A stretch of 40,033 nt of DNA, taken from Candidatus Bipolaricaulota bacterium (GTDB lineage: Bacteria > Bipolaricaulota > Bipolaricaulia > UBA7950 > UBA9294). Positions 20,501 to 29,614 of this stretch are shown here, piece after piece; the stretch's first letter is position 1; each line of letters opens with the position of its first letter. The stretch spans positions 1-40,033 of the forward strand of contig JAHITR010000017.1 in assembly GCA_018817505.1 (NCBI GenBank), given 5' to 3'. The translations under genes were made by a program, and so were the position numbers. The notes below the pieces were generated by a model. It saw nothing but the letters and a program-made list of their open reading frames with translations. It did no database searches and was not told where the DNA came from.

Positions 20501-22510
20501 GCGAGCCTCGTGAATATCACTGAATGCCTTGCCTGCACCCTTCCCGTCTTTCACTTCAATGGTCAGGTAGTAATAGGCATAAACTGGATCCTGCGTCGGA
20601 AGACTGATCGGCTCCCCGTCAGACGGAGATAGGATATTCCTCGGCGCTGCCATTAGCTCGCGCGCTTCCTTGATGGCTTCTTTCGACAGCGGAAGATGCA
20701 CCGCCATTTGATCGCCATCGAAGTCCGCGTTGTATGGAGGACAGATGAGCGGGTGAATGTGAATGGCTTCACCATCCACAAGCACGGGCTCAAACGATTG
20801 CATGGATAGCCGATGCAACGTTGGAGCACGGTTCAATAGAACTGGATGATCCTTAATGAGCTTGTCGAGAATGTCCCACACTTCGGGCATCTCACCGGCC
20901 AACGCCCGGTTCTTTATTTCGTCAAAATCCGAGAACGTGGTGGTCTCAAGATGATGCAGGATGAACGGTTTGAACAACTCGAGCGCCATCTTCTTGGGAA
21001 GCCCGCACTGATGGAGCTTCAGCGTCGGATCGACAACGATGACTGCTCGGCCTGAGTAGTCCACGCGACGCCCCAGCAGGTTACGACGCAAGCGCCCGTG
21101 CTTTCCATGGATACGTTCAGAAAGCGACTTCAGCGGGCGATTGTCGCGGCCGCGAATCGGACTCTCTTTTTTCTCGTTATGAATCAGGGCATCGACGGCT
21201 TCCTGCAACATCCGCCGCTCGTTTCGAAGAATAACTTCCGGTGCGCCCATGTCAATCAATTTCTTGAGTCGATTGTTGCGATTGATGATTCGACGATAAA
21301 GATCGTTGAGGTCCGTCGTAGCGAACTTCCCACCCTCGAGCTGAATCATGGGGCGCAAATCAGGAGGGAGAATCGGAATGACTTCCATGATCATATCCTG
21401 GGCGTTGTTACCAGACTGACGGACTTGGTCGACAATCTCCAGCCGACGGGTAATCCGTCGGCGGTTCCCAGCTGCAGATTCAACGTTCAATTGCGCAGTG
21501 AGCGTGTTGTGCAGTTCATCCATGTCAAGAACTTCCAGCAGACCCTTGAGGCCTGCGGCACCAGTGTCAGCGACAAACCCATCGGGATAGATCCTCTCGT
21601 AGGCGCGCTTCTCCAGATACGAGAGATGGGTTCCCAGTTCAAGTGGAATCGCCGGGTTCTTGATGCGCGTCACAATGAAGATCAGGCTGTCGAGGATTTC
21701 GCGATCCAGGACCTCCCCTTTGAGCGAAGGACCATAGCGATCAGAAAGCATTTCAAAGGCTGTCTGCGAACACAGCTCATCTACTGGGCTCTCGGCAATA
21801 ATGGTCCCCTCGTCGACATCATCGCCTTCTTCGACAAGCAGATCGATTTCACCGATCAGCGGGTATTCCACAGAACCGATGACCACAGCAACAAATTTCT
21901 CACCATTTGTGAGCTGGCGATCCTCGATCATGACGCGCCCAGCTTCGTCTGCGGCAATTCGCGGTGAGTCCTCAATGTAATAGCCAGGCTCTACTTCGAA
22001 TGTAAATTCCTGAGACAGCACATTCACTTCAGATGAATAAAGACTCTCGCCAGGACGCACTTCCTTGCAGTCAGAGGTGGTGACCAGATAAAGTGCCTCC
22101 TCCATGGGCTCCGTCTCGTAGTAGGCAATTCGCTGGAGCTCTCGCTTCTTCATTCCGAGTAGGCGGCTCAGCAAACTGGAAACACCCTTCAAGAACCAGA
22201 AATGCACGACGGGGCTCGCTAGCTGGATGTGCCCCATGTTCACGCGGCGAACCGAAGAGTCCGTAACCAGGACGTGGCACTTCTCGCAGGTGATGCCTTC
22301 GTATTTTTTGCCCTTGTACTTCCCGCAGGCGCACTCGTAGTCGTTGGCCGGTCCGAAAATTTCCTCGGCGTACAGCCCACCACGCTCCGCCCGATGCGTT
22401 CGGTAATTGATCGTTTCGGATTCCGTAATCTCCCCGTGGGACCAATTCAGAATCACCGAAGGGGGAGCGAGCTGAAGTTTGATGCGTTTGATGTCGTCAC
22501 CCGAAATCAC
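17513..22510 (-). CDS. rpoC: DNA-directed RNA polymerase subunit beta' (1665 aa, GTG start)
   Basis: Catalytic [16 protein letters not shown], zinc-binding N-terminus [25 protein letters not shown]-like bridge/trigger segments, C-terminal [21 protein letters not shown]. Confidence 0.98.
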   Translation of the reverse strand: MISGDDIKRIKLQLAPPSVILNWSHGEITESETINYRTHRAERGGLYAEEIFGPANDYECACGKYKGKKYEGITCEKCHVLVTDSSVRRVNMGHIQLASPVVHFWFLKGVSSLLSRLLGMKKRELQRIAYYETEPMEEALYLVTTSDCKEVRPGESLYSSEVNVLSQEFTFEVEPGYYIEDSPRIAADEAGRVMIEDRQLTNGEKFVAVVIGSVEYPLIGEIDLLVEEGDDVDEGTIIAESPVDELCSQTAFEMLSDRYGPSLKGEVLDREILDSLIFIVTRIKNPAIPLELGTHLSYLEKRAYERIYPDGFVADTGAAGLKGLLEVLDMDELHNTLTAQLNVESAAGNRRRITRRLEIVDQVRQSGNNAQDMIMEVIPILPPDLRPMIQLEGGKFATTDLNDLYRRIINRNNRLKKLIDMGAPEVILRNERRMLQEAVDALIHNEKKESPIRGRDNRPLKSLSERIHGKHGRLRRNLLGRRVDYSGRAVIVVDPTLKLHQCGLPKKMALELFKPFILHHLETTTFSDFDEIKNRALAGEMPEVWDILDKLIKDHPVLLNRAPTLHRLSMQSFEPVLVDGEAIHIHPLICPPYNADFDGDQMAVHLPLSKEAIKEARELMAAPRNILSPSDGEPISLPTQDPVYAYYYLTIEVKDGKGAGKAFSDIHEARKANEEGILDIHSPVQIRIDGKRVATTLGRAELNRIFPESIRDYNREMTRSAIRRVVRTCYHEYGWQKAAEVLDDLKDLGFRYATQSGLTISLKDCLIPEEKEGIIHNSTAAVQRIETMYRMGLSTEDERKQSVIRIWRRTVDEVEDATMANLKRHQFNPVYGMVTSGARGGPDQVKQLCGMRGPMAGPSGEIIERPVISNFREGLDMMEYFISTHGGRKGAADTALKTADSGYLTRRLVDASSDTIISELDCETSQGIDIDPLWFSKTDVMESIDERIYGRVSAEAVIDPASGEILIDANQWISQDVADHLGRLECELSMAKPAERERMIGTKSVGEIKHPETDRVLIKPDELLTPRLLELLKEARITTVRVRPRIVIRSPMTCETANGVCQLCYGYDMSNHQPAALGMAAGVIAAQSVGEPGTQLTMRTFHTGGVAGDDITQGLPRAEELFEARKTMKSGEAGISPLDGYITNILPTASGEDQVEVTGEIRAARLPVSILRAEAGEQIDVDTLIDPSSPCAGELYILDNEDGVQELFITDKTAGDRSYILPLDATPKVKNGDRVADGEALTERYNIEGITADRDAVVQIPEGEDRAFVLVDEDGQITEYEIPFGARLMVEAGAQVKEGEQLTSRSKPVFVAAEGGGTVLLLPDRIVVYNPDGDCLRLPLTSDLYVTKKHGETVKAGESVLALEIAHKGEIMIESITKKKGIATVLLQPKSIVKIDKAVTVRVGDKVEEGDLITKGVVAPHTLLETAGVNKARQYLLNEIHKVYKQQGVDINDKHLEIIIRQILNNVRIIDRGDSRFLLGDSVTLEAFRKEIRELTKWNQEAERIRQDVLGEPLAEDVAIGGHLIATSGTPLTLEIITRATKLALERVFVMHGEESVEVTLIPKAFPDGERELLRISRAALQTKGWLSAASFQRTTKVLSEAALRGEVDELDGLKPSIIVGKRIPSGTGFKIPGLLIEPKVLGAEELLKAEVAAASREESASQVE

Positions 22511-22543
22511 TTCTCACCTCGTTTGTTTGTTGCATTCCCGCGG

Positions 22544-22877
22544 TGGAGGGCATGAAGGATCCTTCCTGGACCCATTGCCGCCATGGACAGCGCGCGCCGT
22601 AGCCTGAGCTGATCTAGCCCTCCATCTCTGCTCTCACTAAAATCAGAGACTGTCGTTTCTATTGCTGCCCTTCTATCGACGCGACCTTTGCTGCGTTGAT
22701 GGCTCGTCGCGCCCCCTTTGCATCCTCGCTAAATGTTTCTCCCCCGTTGCCGTTCCACGGCATGGATTGCACTGGGACTTCCTCATTGTTACGATTCAAA
22801 GCCTGTCGGGAATCGTAAAAAAAATCCCCGGTTCAATTGCCATAAAAGCATACCTTTCCCTGCTCCCTGCAGGGAAA
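22544..22877 (-). promoter_or_regulatory. Hairpin-rich 5' leader of rpoC (candidate cis-regulatory RNA)
   Basis: Six inverted repeats: 22544-22551/22617-22624, 22625-22630/22644-22649, 22680-22685/22706-22711, 22748-22752/22758-22762, 22789-22797/22810-22818, 22855-22862/22870-22877. No credible ORF. Confidence 0.45.
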
Positions 22878-22945
22878 TCAAGTACCATCATCTCATTTCT
22901 TCCGTTCATCGCAAATCCACGTACGGACCTGGCGAACAAACCACA

Positions 22946-22973
22946 AGTATAGCTCCAAAACGAGGCTTTTCAA
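22946..22973 (-). promoter_or_regulatory. Sigma70-like promoter for the rpoC/ribosomal supercluster
   Basis: Minus strand TTGAAA-N16-TATACT; the -35 overlaps the TGA stop of the upstream gene. Confidence 0.6.
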
Positions 22974-24034
22974 GCACCTGATATGCGCGTGATAGGTAAG
23001 TGAAGCGGGATGTGCTCCAGTCCCTCTCTCGAGATAAGGTTGTCAACAGATTCAAACGGTTCGACGTTCAGCAGCTGACGTTCGTCTTGCGACTCAAGGC
23101 GATAATAGACGGGAACGGTCGACATCCCTTCGACTCGGGCATAGGTTGCTGTGAGTCTCGCCACAAAATCGATGATGTCCGTCTTCTCCTGTTCGCTCTT
23201 GGTGTCCCAATCCGTTCGCAGAAGGGTCATGGGGCCGTGAGGAGTTGCTGGATAGAGTCTCAAATCCTGAGGGAGAAAGTAATTCTGCAATTCGCGCTTT
23301 TCTTCCTCATCCGATGCGAGGACGATCCGCAGGTCTGGATCTGCCTTAAAGTACAAAGGAAAATCCAGAAGGCACAGAGCATTCAGTGTAACCATCTCTT
23401 CCTTGAAGAGCGCCGCAACTCTCTCACCAAATCCAGGGATCATCAGCTTGCAACGGCGCCCCGCATTCACTGGATCCATCGGATGAATGTTCAATTTCGC
23501 CGCCAGCTGCAGAACAATATCAGTCACATCATCAACGATACCCGTCTGATTCGCGTGATCTGCCCAGGAAGCCAACTGCTCGGGAAGGTTGAGTGGGTCC
23601 TCCGCCAGAAGCGGGTTGAGAATTCTTCCCTCAAGTCCCACACGCGCGGCGATATCAGATGCTTCCTGCATCGCCAAGCCATGTTTACCTGGAATACATC
23701 CCGTCACAACGAAATCAGCGCCAATGCGATCCATGTATCTTGCGGTCTTCGACAGCAAAAGAGATTGGCAGCTGCGGCAGCTTTGTTCAAGGGAGAATTC
23801 GCCTTCCCGGGTCAGCGAAATGAGGTCCTGATAATCCTTCTTGATGGATTGAGTTCTGTAAGTTGCCCTTGTCCATTCGGATTTGACCAATTCGCGCAGC
23901 TCTTCACATTCACGCGAAAAAGGCGATCGGAAGTAGAGCAACTGAATGCTGCTCACGGAAGGATGGCGCTCGACGAGTCTGGTTGCGACTCGGCTCGCCA
24001 AGCTGCCCGAGAATAATGACAAGACCTTAACCAC
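22970..24034 (-). CDS. PP-loop ATPase / ThiI-MnmA-like thiouridylase homologue with degenerate motif (GTG start)
   Basis: VLSLFSGSLASRVATRLV resembles the SGGxDS PP-loop; CRSCQ...ADFVVTGCIPGKHGLAMQ...LEGRILNPLLAED...NAGRRCKLMIPGFGERVAAL is collinear with the TGEVxGQRPMSQ...ILRPLSAKLL...PAGGCLLTDPxFSxRL family pattern. Confidence 0.55.
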   Translation of the reverse strand: MVKVLSLFSGSLASRVATRLVERHPSVSSIQLLYFRSPFSRECEELRELVKSEWTRATYRTQSIKKDYQDLISLTREGEFSLEQSCRSCQSLLLSKTARYMDRIGADFVVTGCIPGKHGLAMQEASDIAARVGLEGRILNPLLAEDPLNLPEQLASWADHANQTGIVDDVTDIVLQLAAKLNIHPMDPVNAGRRCKLMIPGFGERVAALFKEEMVTLNALCLLDFPLYFKADPDLRIVLASDEEEKRELQNYFLPQDLRLYPATPHGPMTLLRTDWDTKSEQEKTDIIDFVARLTATYARVEGMSTVPVYYRLESQDERQLLNVEPFESVDNLISREGLEHIPLHLPITRISGA

Positions 24035-24056
24035 GCCCTACCCCGTCCCCGTTGTT

Positions 24057-24578
24057 CTACCGTCGCGGTTCAATCAGCCCGAAATTGCCATCTCGCCGGT
24101 GATATATGATTCCGATTTCGTCCGTTTCGACATCGACAAATACAAGGAATTCCTTGTCGATGGCATCCAGTTGCAGCGCGGCTTCTTCAGCGGTCATCGG
24201 CTTCTGAAAATAGGTTTCAGAACGGATGATCTTTTTGGCTGGAGTCTCATCTGACACGTGAAGACTCGCATCTGGATGCGTTTGATCCCGAACTCCCTGA
24301 AGCTGATCTTTGACCTTGATCAATTGCCGCTTCAGCCGATCAATCGCCGTGTCGATCGACGCGTACATATCTGTCGACTCTTCACGGGCATTGATTGTTT
24401 TTCGGCTAGTTAGGTGTGCGTGAAAATCTGCAATCTGCCTCTCCCTCTCAACGGAAAGAAAAACCTCGACGCTGACAATACGATCAAAGAAACGCTCAAG
24501 GCCCTCGGTCTTCTCGATGATGTAGTCACGAATTTTGGGACCCGCATCTGTATGATGTCCTTCGATTTTGATCTTCAT
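24057..24578 (-). CDS. hpf: Ribosome hibernation promoting factor (long form)
   Basis: MKIKIEGHHTDAGPKIRDYIIEKTEGLERFF; C-terminal domain RSETYFQKPMTAEEAALQLDAIDKEFLVFVDVETDEIGIIYHRRDGNFGLIEPR. Confidence 0.93.
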   Translation of the reverse strand: MKIKIEGHHTDAGPKIRDYIIEKTEGLERFFDRIVSVEVFLSVERERQIADFHAHLTSRKTINAREESTDMYASIDTAIDRLKRQLIKVKDQLQGVRDQTHPDASLHVSDETPAKKIIRSETYFQKPMTAEEAALQLDAIDKEFLVFVDVETDEIGIIYHRRDGNFGLIEPRR

Positions 24579-24599
24579 ATCCGCGCCTCCTTATCGTAA

Positions 24600-24628
24600 A
24601 CTATAGCATAAAAGGAGAAAGCGGTCAA
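24600..24628 (-). promoter_or_regulatory. Sigma70-like promoter for hpf
   Basis: Minus strand TTGACC-N17-TATAGT, followed by AAGGAGG Shine-Dalgarno and the hpf ATG. Confidence 0.65.
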
Positions 24629-24673
24629 TTCAGTCTACAATTGAAGAAAGGCAGACGAACTCCTGCACAGTGC

Positions 24674-26215
24674 CTAGGCAAGCATTGGCAATCGTTCGCG
24701 AAGAAGTCTTGTTACGTAATGAAGCCCATTGTCTCCGATGTCGGGCTGAAAGACTCGGAACTCTCGATTCACGAAGGTACGAAGCGCGCTCCGATAAACG
24801 ATTCCCGAAGTCCTTCGTTCACGCGCGATCAGCCCAGAAGACAAAAACCCTTGCGGTGGATCGTCATCGATGAGTTCCTGCGGACAACGCGTCCATGCAG
24901 CAATTTGGTGGGTGGAATAGGATCCTGGTGAATGCTCGATGAGAAAGGCAAGAACCCGTCGGTGGAGAATCTCTTCACGTGAAAATCGAGAAATCAAACG
25001 CTCGATATGCTCATTCACGGCGGGGGGCAATGTACGAGATACGCCTTTCACGAACGGCTCCACGGCAACGCCACTAGCATCTGCGTGGGGGGCAATGGAT
25101 GTCGCGTGGAACGATTCGATGATATCCATACTCGCGTCATCGGCTGCGACAACGAGCGGCAAGCTGTGGGCCAGTCGTGCCTCCCTCTCAGCCTGCCCAA
25201 CTGGCGGCGAGGCCCCCTCACTCACGAAGGAAGGGATTTCCAATTTGATATACCCCAAGGTTCGAGCCACATCTTCGAGCTCGGCAATCCGCTGATCCTT
25301 GGTATCCATGAGTCGCTCCATCGTCTCGATTCGACTTTCAAGTTGCTGTGTAGGGGACTTCGGCCCCTTGCCCTCTCGGGCCTTCTCGATGGTCTCAATA
25401 ATGGAGGCACTGACACTCCGCAATTCCGGAGATTTGACGGCCTCCAGAGAGGGTGTGAACCCGGCGTGAAATGTCGATCGCTCGCGCACGTAGATCGGCA
25501 AAACGTTATCGCCGTTCACATACATGCAATCTCCAACATCCAGCGCATTGATGATTTCCTTGACTTCGCTCTTCCTCCAGGGCAGAAGCTCGCTATAGAC
25601 GCGCATGTCCACTTCATGGACGACTCGGTGCAGGAACAACATGCCCGCTTGACTCAACACATCCTTGTCGACCTTGGCGCTTCGTTGGGAAACGATAATC
25701 GCACCTAGACCGCGCTTGCGCCCTCGCAAAGCCACACGAGCGATCATTTCCTTGAGTTCATTCTTTACGCCCTGAGGAATGAATTCATGCGCTTCTTCAA
25801 TTCCGATCATATAGGGCTTCCTGAGAGTGCCAGCCAGGTTCCACAATGCAGACAAGTAGGCCTTGAGAACTTCTGTTCGCTCATCAGACAGAAAGCCACT
25901 CAAATCGAACACGACAGGGACGTTCTGCTCCATACTCACTTGAGCGATCTCGCCGGCGCAGTCGGCATCGATTTCAATTTCGACACCGTCGCCCTTGCCA
26001 ACAACAAGAACCTCGTATTTCTCCTTGAGGCCAAAATACTCACCCTCGATGTCAATGATCGAGAGGGGATAGTCGTTTTGAAGGAGTTCTTCAAAGATCA
26101 CGCCGGAGGTGTTGGATTTTCCGGATCCTCTGATGCCCAGGATTGCGATGCACTGACCGATCAGGTCTTCAAGATTGATATCGAGGTCTTTGCTAATGTG
26201 TAAAGGCTTGCCCAT
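24674..26215 (-). CDS. HerA/FtsK-superfamily ATPase (DUF87) with C-terminal winged-helix-like region
   Basis: Walker A GIRGSGKSNTSGVI, Walker B LSIIDIEGEY, YMIGIEEAHEFIPQ, RGRKRGLGAIIVSQRSAKVDKDVLSQ. Start at MGKPLHISKD with GGGGGAG upstream. Confidence 0.85.
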   Translation of the reverse strand: MGKPLHISKDLDINLEDLIGQCIAILGIRGSGKSNTSGVIFEELLQNDYPLSIIDIEGEYFGLKEKYEVLVVGKGDGVEIEIDADCAGEIAQVSMEQNVPVVFDLSGFLSDERTEVLKAYLSALWNLAGTLRKPYMIGIEEAHEFIPQGVKNELKEMIARVALRGRKRGLGAIIVSQRSAKVDKDVLSQAGMLFLHRVVHEVDMRVYSELLPWRKSEVKEIINALDVGDCMYVNGDNVLPIYVRERSTFHAGFTPSLEAVKSPELRSVSASIIETIEKAREGKGPKSPTQQLESRIETMERLMDTKDQRIAELEDVARTLGYIKLEIPSFVSEGASPPVGQAEREARLAHSLPLVVAADDASMDIIESFHATSIAPHADASGVAVEPFVKGVSRTLPPAVNEHIERLISRFSREEILHRRVLAFLIEHSPGSYSTHQIAAWTRCPQELIDDDPPQGFLSSGLIARERRTSGIVYRSALRTFVNREFRVFQPDIGDNGLHYVTRLLRERLPMLA

Positions 26216-26336
26216 ACGTGCTCCCCCATTCAGCCAGTCGAAACTTCGGCACGCCAACGTGTCCGAGGTGATACAACAGACAGCCTAGAGAAGTGAGTGC
26301 TGATTCGACAGGGCGCTTGTCCCCTGTGAAATGGCC

Positions 26337-27791
26337 TTAGTTCTTATCGGACGCCGCGGCATCCTGCTCAATGAGGGATTTCACATAGACGATCGCCTCG
26401 TCGGACGTGCTGATGAGCCCAGCAAGGATGCGGTCATGCACTTGATCGAGGATGTGTCCCAATTTCGGCCCAGGCGAAAGTCCAAGCTTCTTCAGATCAT
26501 GTCCGTCCAAGATATCGCGCGCACGCTGCAAGTCGCACACCTGCTCGATGTGATCCATCACGTCGATCGTCTCGCGAAGGATGGGACTCCACCCCGACGA
26601 ACGATGTGCACTCGCTTCGCAGTCAGAAATCAGCACTTGCAGAAGGTCAAAGAACAGCGGATACCGCGTGGCGGGAGTTCGTGCTTCAGGGACTTCTCCC
26701 TCGCTCAGGAAGCGAATCTGTTTTCCCTTGCCCATTTTTGGAAAATCGGCAATGCGCATATGGTTGCGTACAAGACCGGTCAACCGTTGCGTTTGGAGCT
26801 TGCTTAGTCGCAATCTGCGTCCAATATCCTTGGCCATTCGTGCACCAATCGCGCAGTGGCCTCCCATATTGCGGCCATCATTTCGCTTCAGAGCAACAGG
26901 TTTCCCAATGTCATGAATCAAGACCGCTAGCTTGACGATCGGATCCACGACGAAACGATCGGCCACTCGCATGGCCTCGATCGTATGAACGAATACATCT
27001 CCCTCAGGATGGTATTCCTCAGGCTGCGGTACGTGATGGCAACTGGACAACTCAGGGAGGACATGCGGTAATAGGCCAAGCTCATCCAGGAGCTCGATGC
27101 CGCGTGCCGCTCGCGATGTCTCAAGAATACGCAACAATTCGCTGCCAATGCGCTCAGATGAGATCGCCAGAATGGAGGCCGCGTGCTGGCGAATCGCTTG
27201 CGCCGTCGCTTGATCGATGACTCCATCCATGCGACAGGCAAAACGAATGACACGCATCATCCGCAAATGATCCTCGCCAAATCGGATTGCCGGATCTCCA
27301 ATGGTCGTCACGCGTCGATCCACAAGATCCTTGATTCCGCCGACCAGATCGATCACTTCGCCTTCGGCATTCGCCGCAAGACCGTTCATCGTCAGATCGC
27401 GGCGGAGCACGTCTGTCTTGAGATCACGTACGAGATCGACCTTGGCTGGCCAACGTCCGTCATACTCTGATTCCACGCGAAACGTCGCCACTTCGTACGT
27501 TTGACCATCGGGGGCAACGATGAGTAGAACGCCGAATTCCTCTCCGACGCCGATAATGGGACGATCGCGAAACAGGTGCCGAATCTCTCCGGGCAAGGCG
27601 GCTGTAGCGATGTCAATATCGTGAGGCGGATAAATGACGTCCCGGTCAAGTTGCGCCTGGAGGCCATCGCGAACGACGCCGCCAATGAGCACGGCCTCGA
27701 ATCCCGACGTCTCCAATCGCGAGAGAATCTCCCGGACGAATGGATGGGCTTCGTAGATTTCATCTGTGGAGATTCGCGTCAGCTTGGGCAT
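26337..27791 (-). CDS. cca: CCA tRNA nucleotidyltransferase / poly(A) polymerase family protein with HD domain
   Basis: LIGGVVRDGL...PPHDIDIATAALP...RRDLTMNGLAAN...FGEDHLRMMRVIRFACRM; HD motif LAVLIHDIGKP. Confidence 0.9.
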   Translation of the reverse strand: MPKLTRISTDEIYEAHPFVREILSRLETSGFEAVLIGGVVRDGLQAQLDRDVIYPPHDIDIATAALPGEIRHLFRDRPIIGVGEEFGVLLIVAPDGQTYEVATFRVESEYDGRWPAKVDLVRDLKTDVLRRDLTMNGLAANAEGEVIDLVGGIKDLVDRRVTTIGDPAIRFGEDHLRMMRVIRFACRMDGVIDQATAQAIRQHAASILAISSERIGSELLRILETSRAARGIELLDELGLLPHVLPELSSCHHVPQPEEYHPEGDVFVHTIEAMRVADRFVVDPIVKLAVLIHDIGKPVALKRNDGRNMGGHCAIGARMAKDIGRRLRLSKLQTQRLTGLVRNHMRIADFPKMGKGKQIRFLSEGEVPEARTPATRYPLFFDLLQVLISDCEASAHRSSGWSPILRETIDVMDHIEQVCDLQRARDILDGHDLKKLGLSPGPKLGHILDQVHDRILAGLISTSDEAIVYVKSLIEQDAAASDKN

Positions 27792-27800
27792 AGAAGAATC

Positions 27801-27830
27801 ATTCTACAGACACAGGAATCGGGCCGACAA
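27801..27830 (-). promoter_or_regulatory. Promoter of cca, predicted leaderless transcript
   Basis: Minus strand TTGTCG-N18-TAGAAT, then 9 nt (GATTCTTCT) and ATG; no Shine-Dalgarno. Confidence 0.5.
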
Positions 27831-27850
27831 CCGTGCGGCGGCTCATCATG

Positions 27851-29584
27851 CTAACTCAAACCCTTCACAAGCCCTTCGTCATCCAAATCAATATCCATGA
27901 ACGCAGGTCTGACAGGCAGCCCAGGCATGGTACGAACGGAACCACAGAGCGGATAGATGAATCCTGCGCCTAGGCTCGCTCGAACCTCGCCAATGGGCAA
28001 CAGGTATCCCGAGGGCACACCCTTCCATTGCGCATCGTGAGAGATGGACAGCGGCGTCTTGGCCATACAGATGGGCAACTGGCCATACCCCAGCGCTTCA
28101 AATCGTGCCAATTGTTGGCTCGCTTCTGGCGTCAGATCTACGCCATCAGCTCCGTAAATACGCGTGGCAACCGTTTCGATTTTGTCTATGAGGGACATCT
28201 CCAGCGGATACAAAAATCGGAAATCAGACCTCGCCTCGCAAGCCTCGACGACGGCGTCTGCCAGGTCCGTTGCCCCTTCTCCTCCACGCTGCCAATGATC
28301 TGCGATCACAGATGATTGCGCACCGGCTGCTAGCGTCATCCTCCGGACCAGGTTCAGCTCTGCCGGAGTGTCTGTGGGAAATTTATTGATTGCCACGACA
28401 ACAGGAACGCCAAACGTTTGGGCGATTTCAATGTGTCGAATCACGTTGGCGCACCCCGCTTCGAGTAATGCCACGTTCTCCGTGGCGTATTCAGGGGGAA
28501 GCGGCTTGCCAGCAGAGACTGTTGGCCCACCGCCATGCATCTTCAGCGAGCGAACGGTTGCGACCAGGACGACTGCATCTGGAACCAGTCCGCTGGCACG
28601 GCATTTGATGTCGAAGAACTTTTCCATGCCAATGTCCGCGCCAAAGCCCGACTCAGTCACCACATAGTCCACAAGCTTCAGAGCCATTCGATCTGCGATG
28701 ATCGACGAGTTGCCATGGGCGATATTGGCAAAGGGACCGGCATGAACAAATACGCCTTGCCCTTCCAGCGTCTGAAGCAACGTAGGATGAATGGCGTCTT
28801 TCATGAGCACCGTCGCTGCACCGGCAACGCCAAGATCCTCCGCGGTAATTGGCACGCCGCTCTTTCCATAGCCCAAGACGATTCGTCCGATGCGCAGTCG
28901 TAAGTCCTTTAGGTCATCGGCAAGTGCAAGACACGCCATGAGCTCCGACGCGGCGGAGATGTCGAATCCTGAATCCCGCGGAACCCCATCACTCTTGGAT
29001 CCCAACCCAGTTCGAATGTTTCGCAAGGCGCGATCGTTGACGTCAAGCACTCGTCTCCACAGAACGGAGTCAACGTCAATGTCCAGCCGAGCCAATCCGC
29101 GTGCAGCCCAGCCCGCATCGGTGAAATCACGCTCGTGCATCATTCGCGCATCCAGCGCCGCTGCAATCAGATTGTGGGCAGCCGTGATGGCGTGCATGTC
29201 GCCTGTAAGGTGCAGATTTAGCTCTTCCATGGGGATGACCTGTGCATGGCCGCCGCCCGCTGCGCCACCCTTGATACCGAAAGTCGGTCCCTGTGAAGGT
29301 TGACGAATACAGGCCATCGTACGAAGTTGTCGCTTGGCTAGCCCCTGGACCAATCCAATAGTTGTTGTGGTCTTCCCCTCGCCCAATGGCGTTGGCGTGA
29401 TCGCAGTCACGTCAATGTACTTCCCATTGGCAGCATGCTGTCGAGCAGCCAAAGCAGAATGAAGAACCTTGGCCTTGGTCGTTCCGTACTGCCACAACTC
29501 ATCGGCATGCAATCCTAGATGTTCGGCAATGCGCGAGATAGGTTTCGGGGTCACAGATCGTGCAATGGACAGATCGCTGTTCAT
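27851..29584 (-). CDS. fhs: Formate--tetrahydrofolate ligase
   Basis: [74 protein letters not shown]. Confidence 0.96.
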   Translation of the reverse strand: MNSDLSIARSVTPKPISRIAEHLGLHADELWQYGTTKAKVLHSALAARQHAANGKYIDVTAITPTPLGEGKTTTTIGLVQGLAKRQLRTMACIRQPSQGPTFGIKGGAAGGGHAQVIPMEELNLHLTGDMHAITAAHNLIAAALDARMMHERDFTDAGWAARGLARLDIDVDSVLWRRVLDVNDRALRNIRTGLGSKSDGVPRDSGFDISAASELMACLALADDLKDLRLRIGRIVLGYGKSGVPITAEDLGVAGAATVLMKDAIHPTLLQTLEGQGVFVHAGPFANIAHGNSSIIADRMALKLVDYVVTESGFGADIGMEKFFDIKCRASGLVPDAVVLVATVRSLKMHGGGPTVSAGKPLPPEYATENVALLEAGCANVIRHIEIAQTFGVPVVVAINKFPTDTPAELNLVRRMTLAAGAQSSVIADHWQRGGEGATDLADAVVEACEARSDFRFLYPLEMSLIDKIETVATRIYGADGVDLTPEASQQLARFEALGYGQLPICMAKTPLSISHDAQWKGVPSGYLLPIGEVRASLGAGFIYPLCGSVRTMPGLPVRPAFMDIDLDDEGLVKGLS

Positions 29585-29614
29585 CGTCAATTCCTTTCAC
29601 TTCAGAAGAATGGC

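Noticed and set aside
22700-22800. Short matches in the rpoC leader to cobalamin riboswitch core (AGTGCAATCC...GCCGTGGAACGGCAAC), RNase P CR-I (GAGGAAGTCC) and c-di-GMP-I (GATGCAAAG) motifs
   Set aside because: Only fragments match; the remaining required elements (B12 box, P RNA CR-V, GEMM second stem) are absent. cmscan against RF00174, the RNase P models and RF01051 would settle it.
23000-24016. Plus-strand 338-aa ORF antisense to the PP-loop gene
   Set aside because: The minus-strand frame has PP-loop family motifs and operonic placement; the plus frame has no domain signal.
24641-24931. Plus-strand 96-aa ORF antisense to the HerA-like gene
   Set aside because: Antisense to the C-terminus of HerA; no domain or operonic support.
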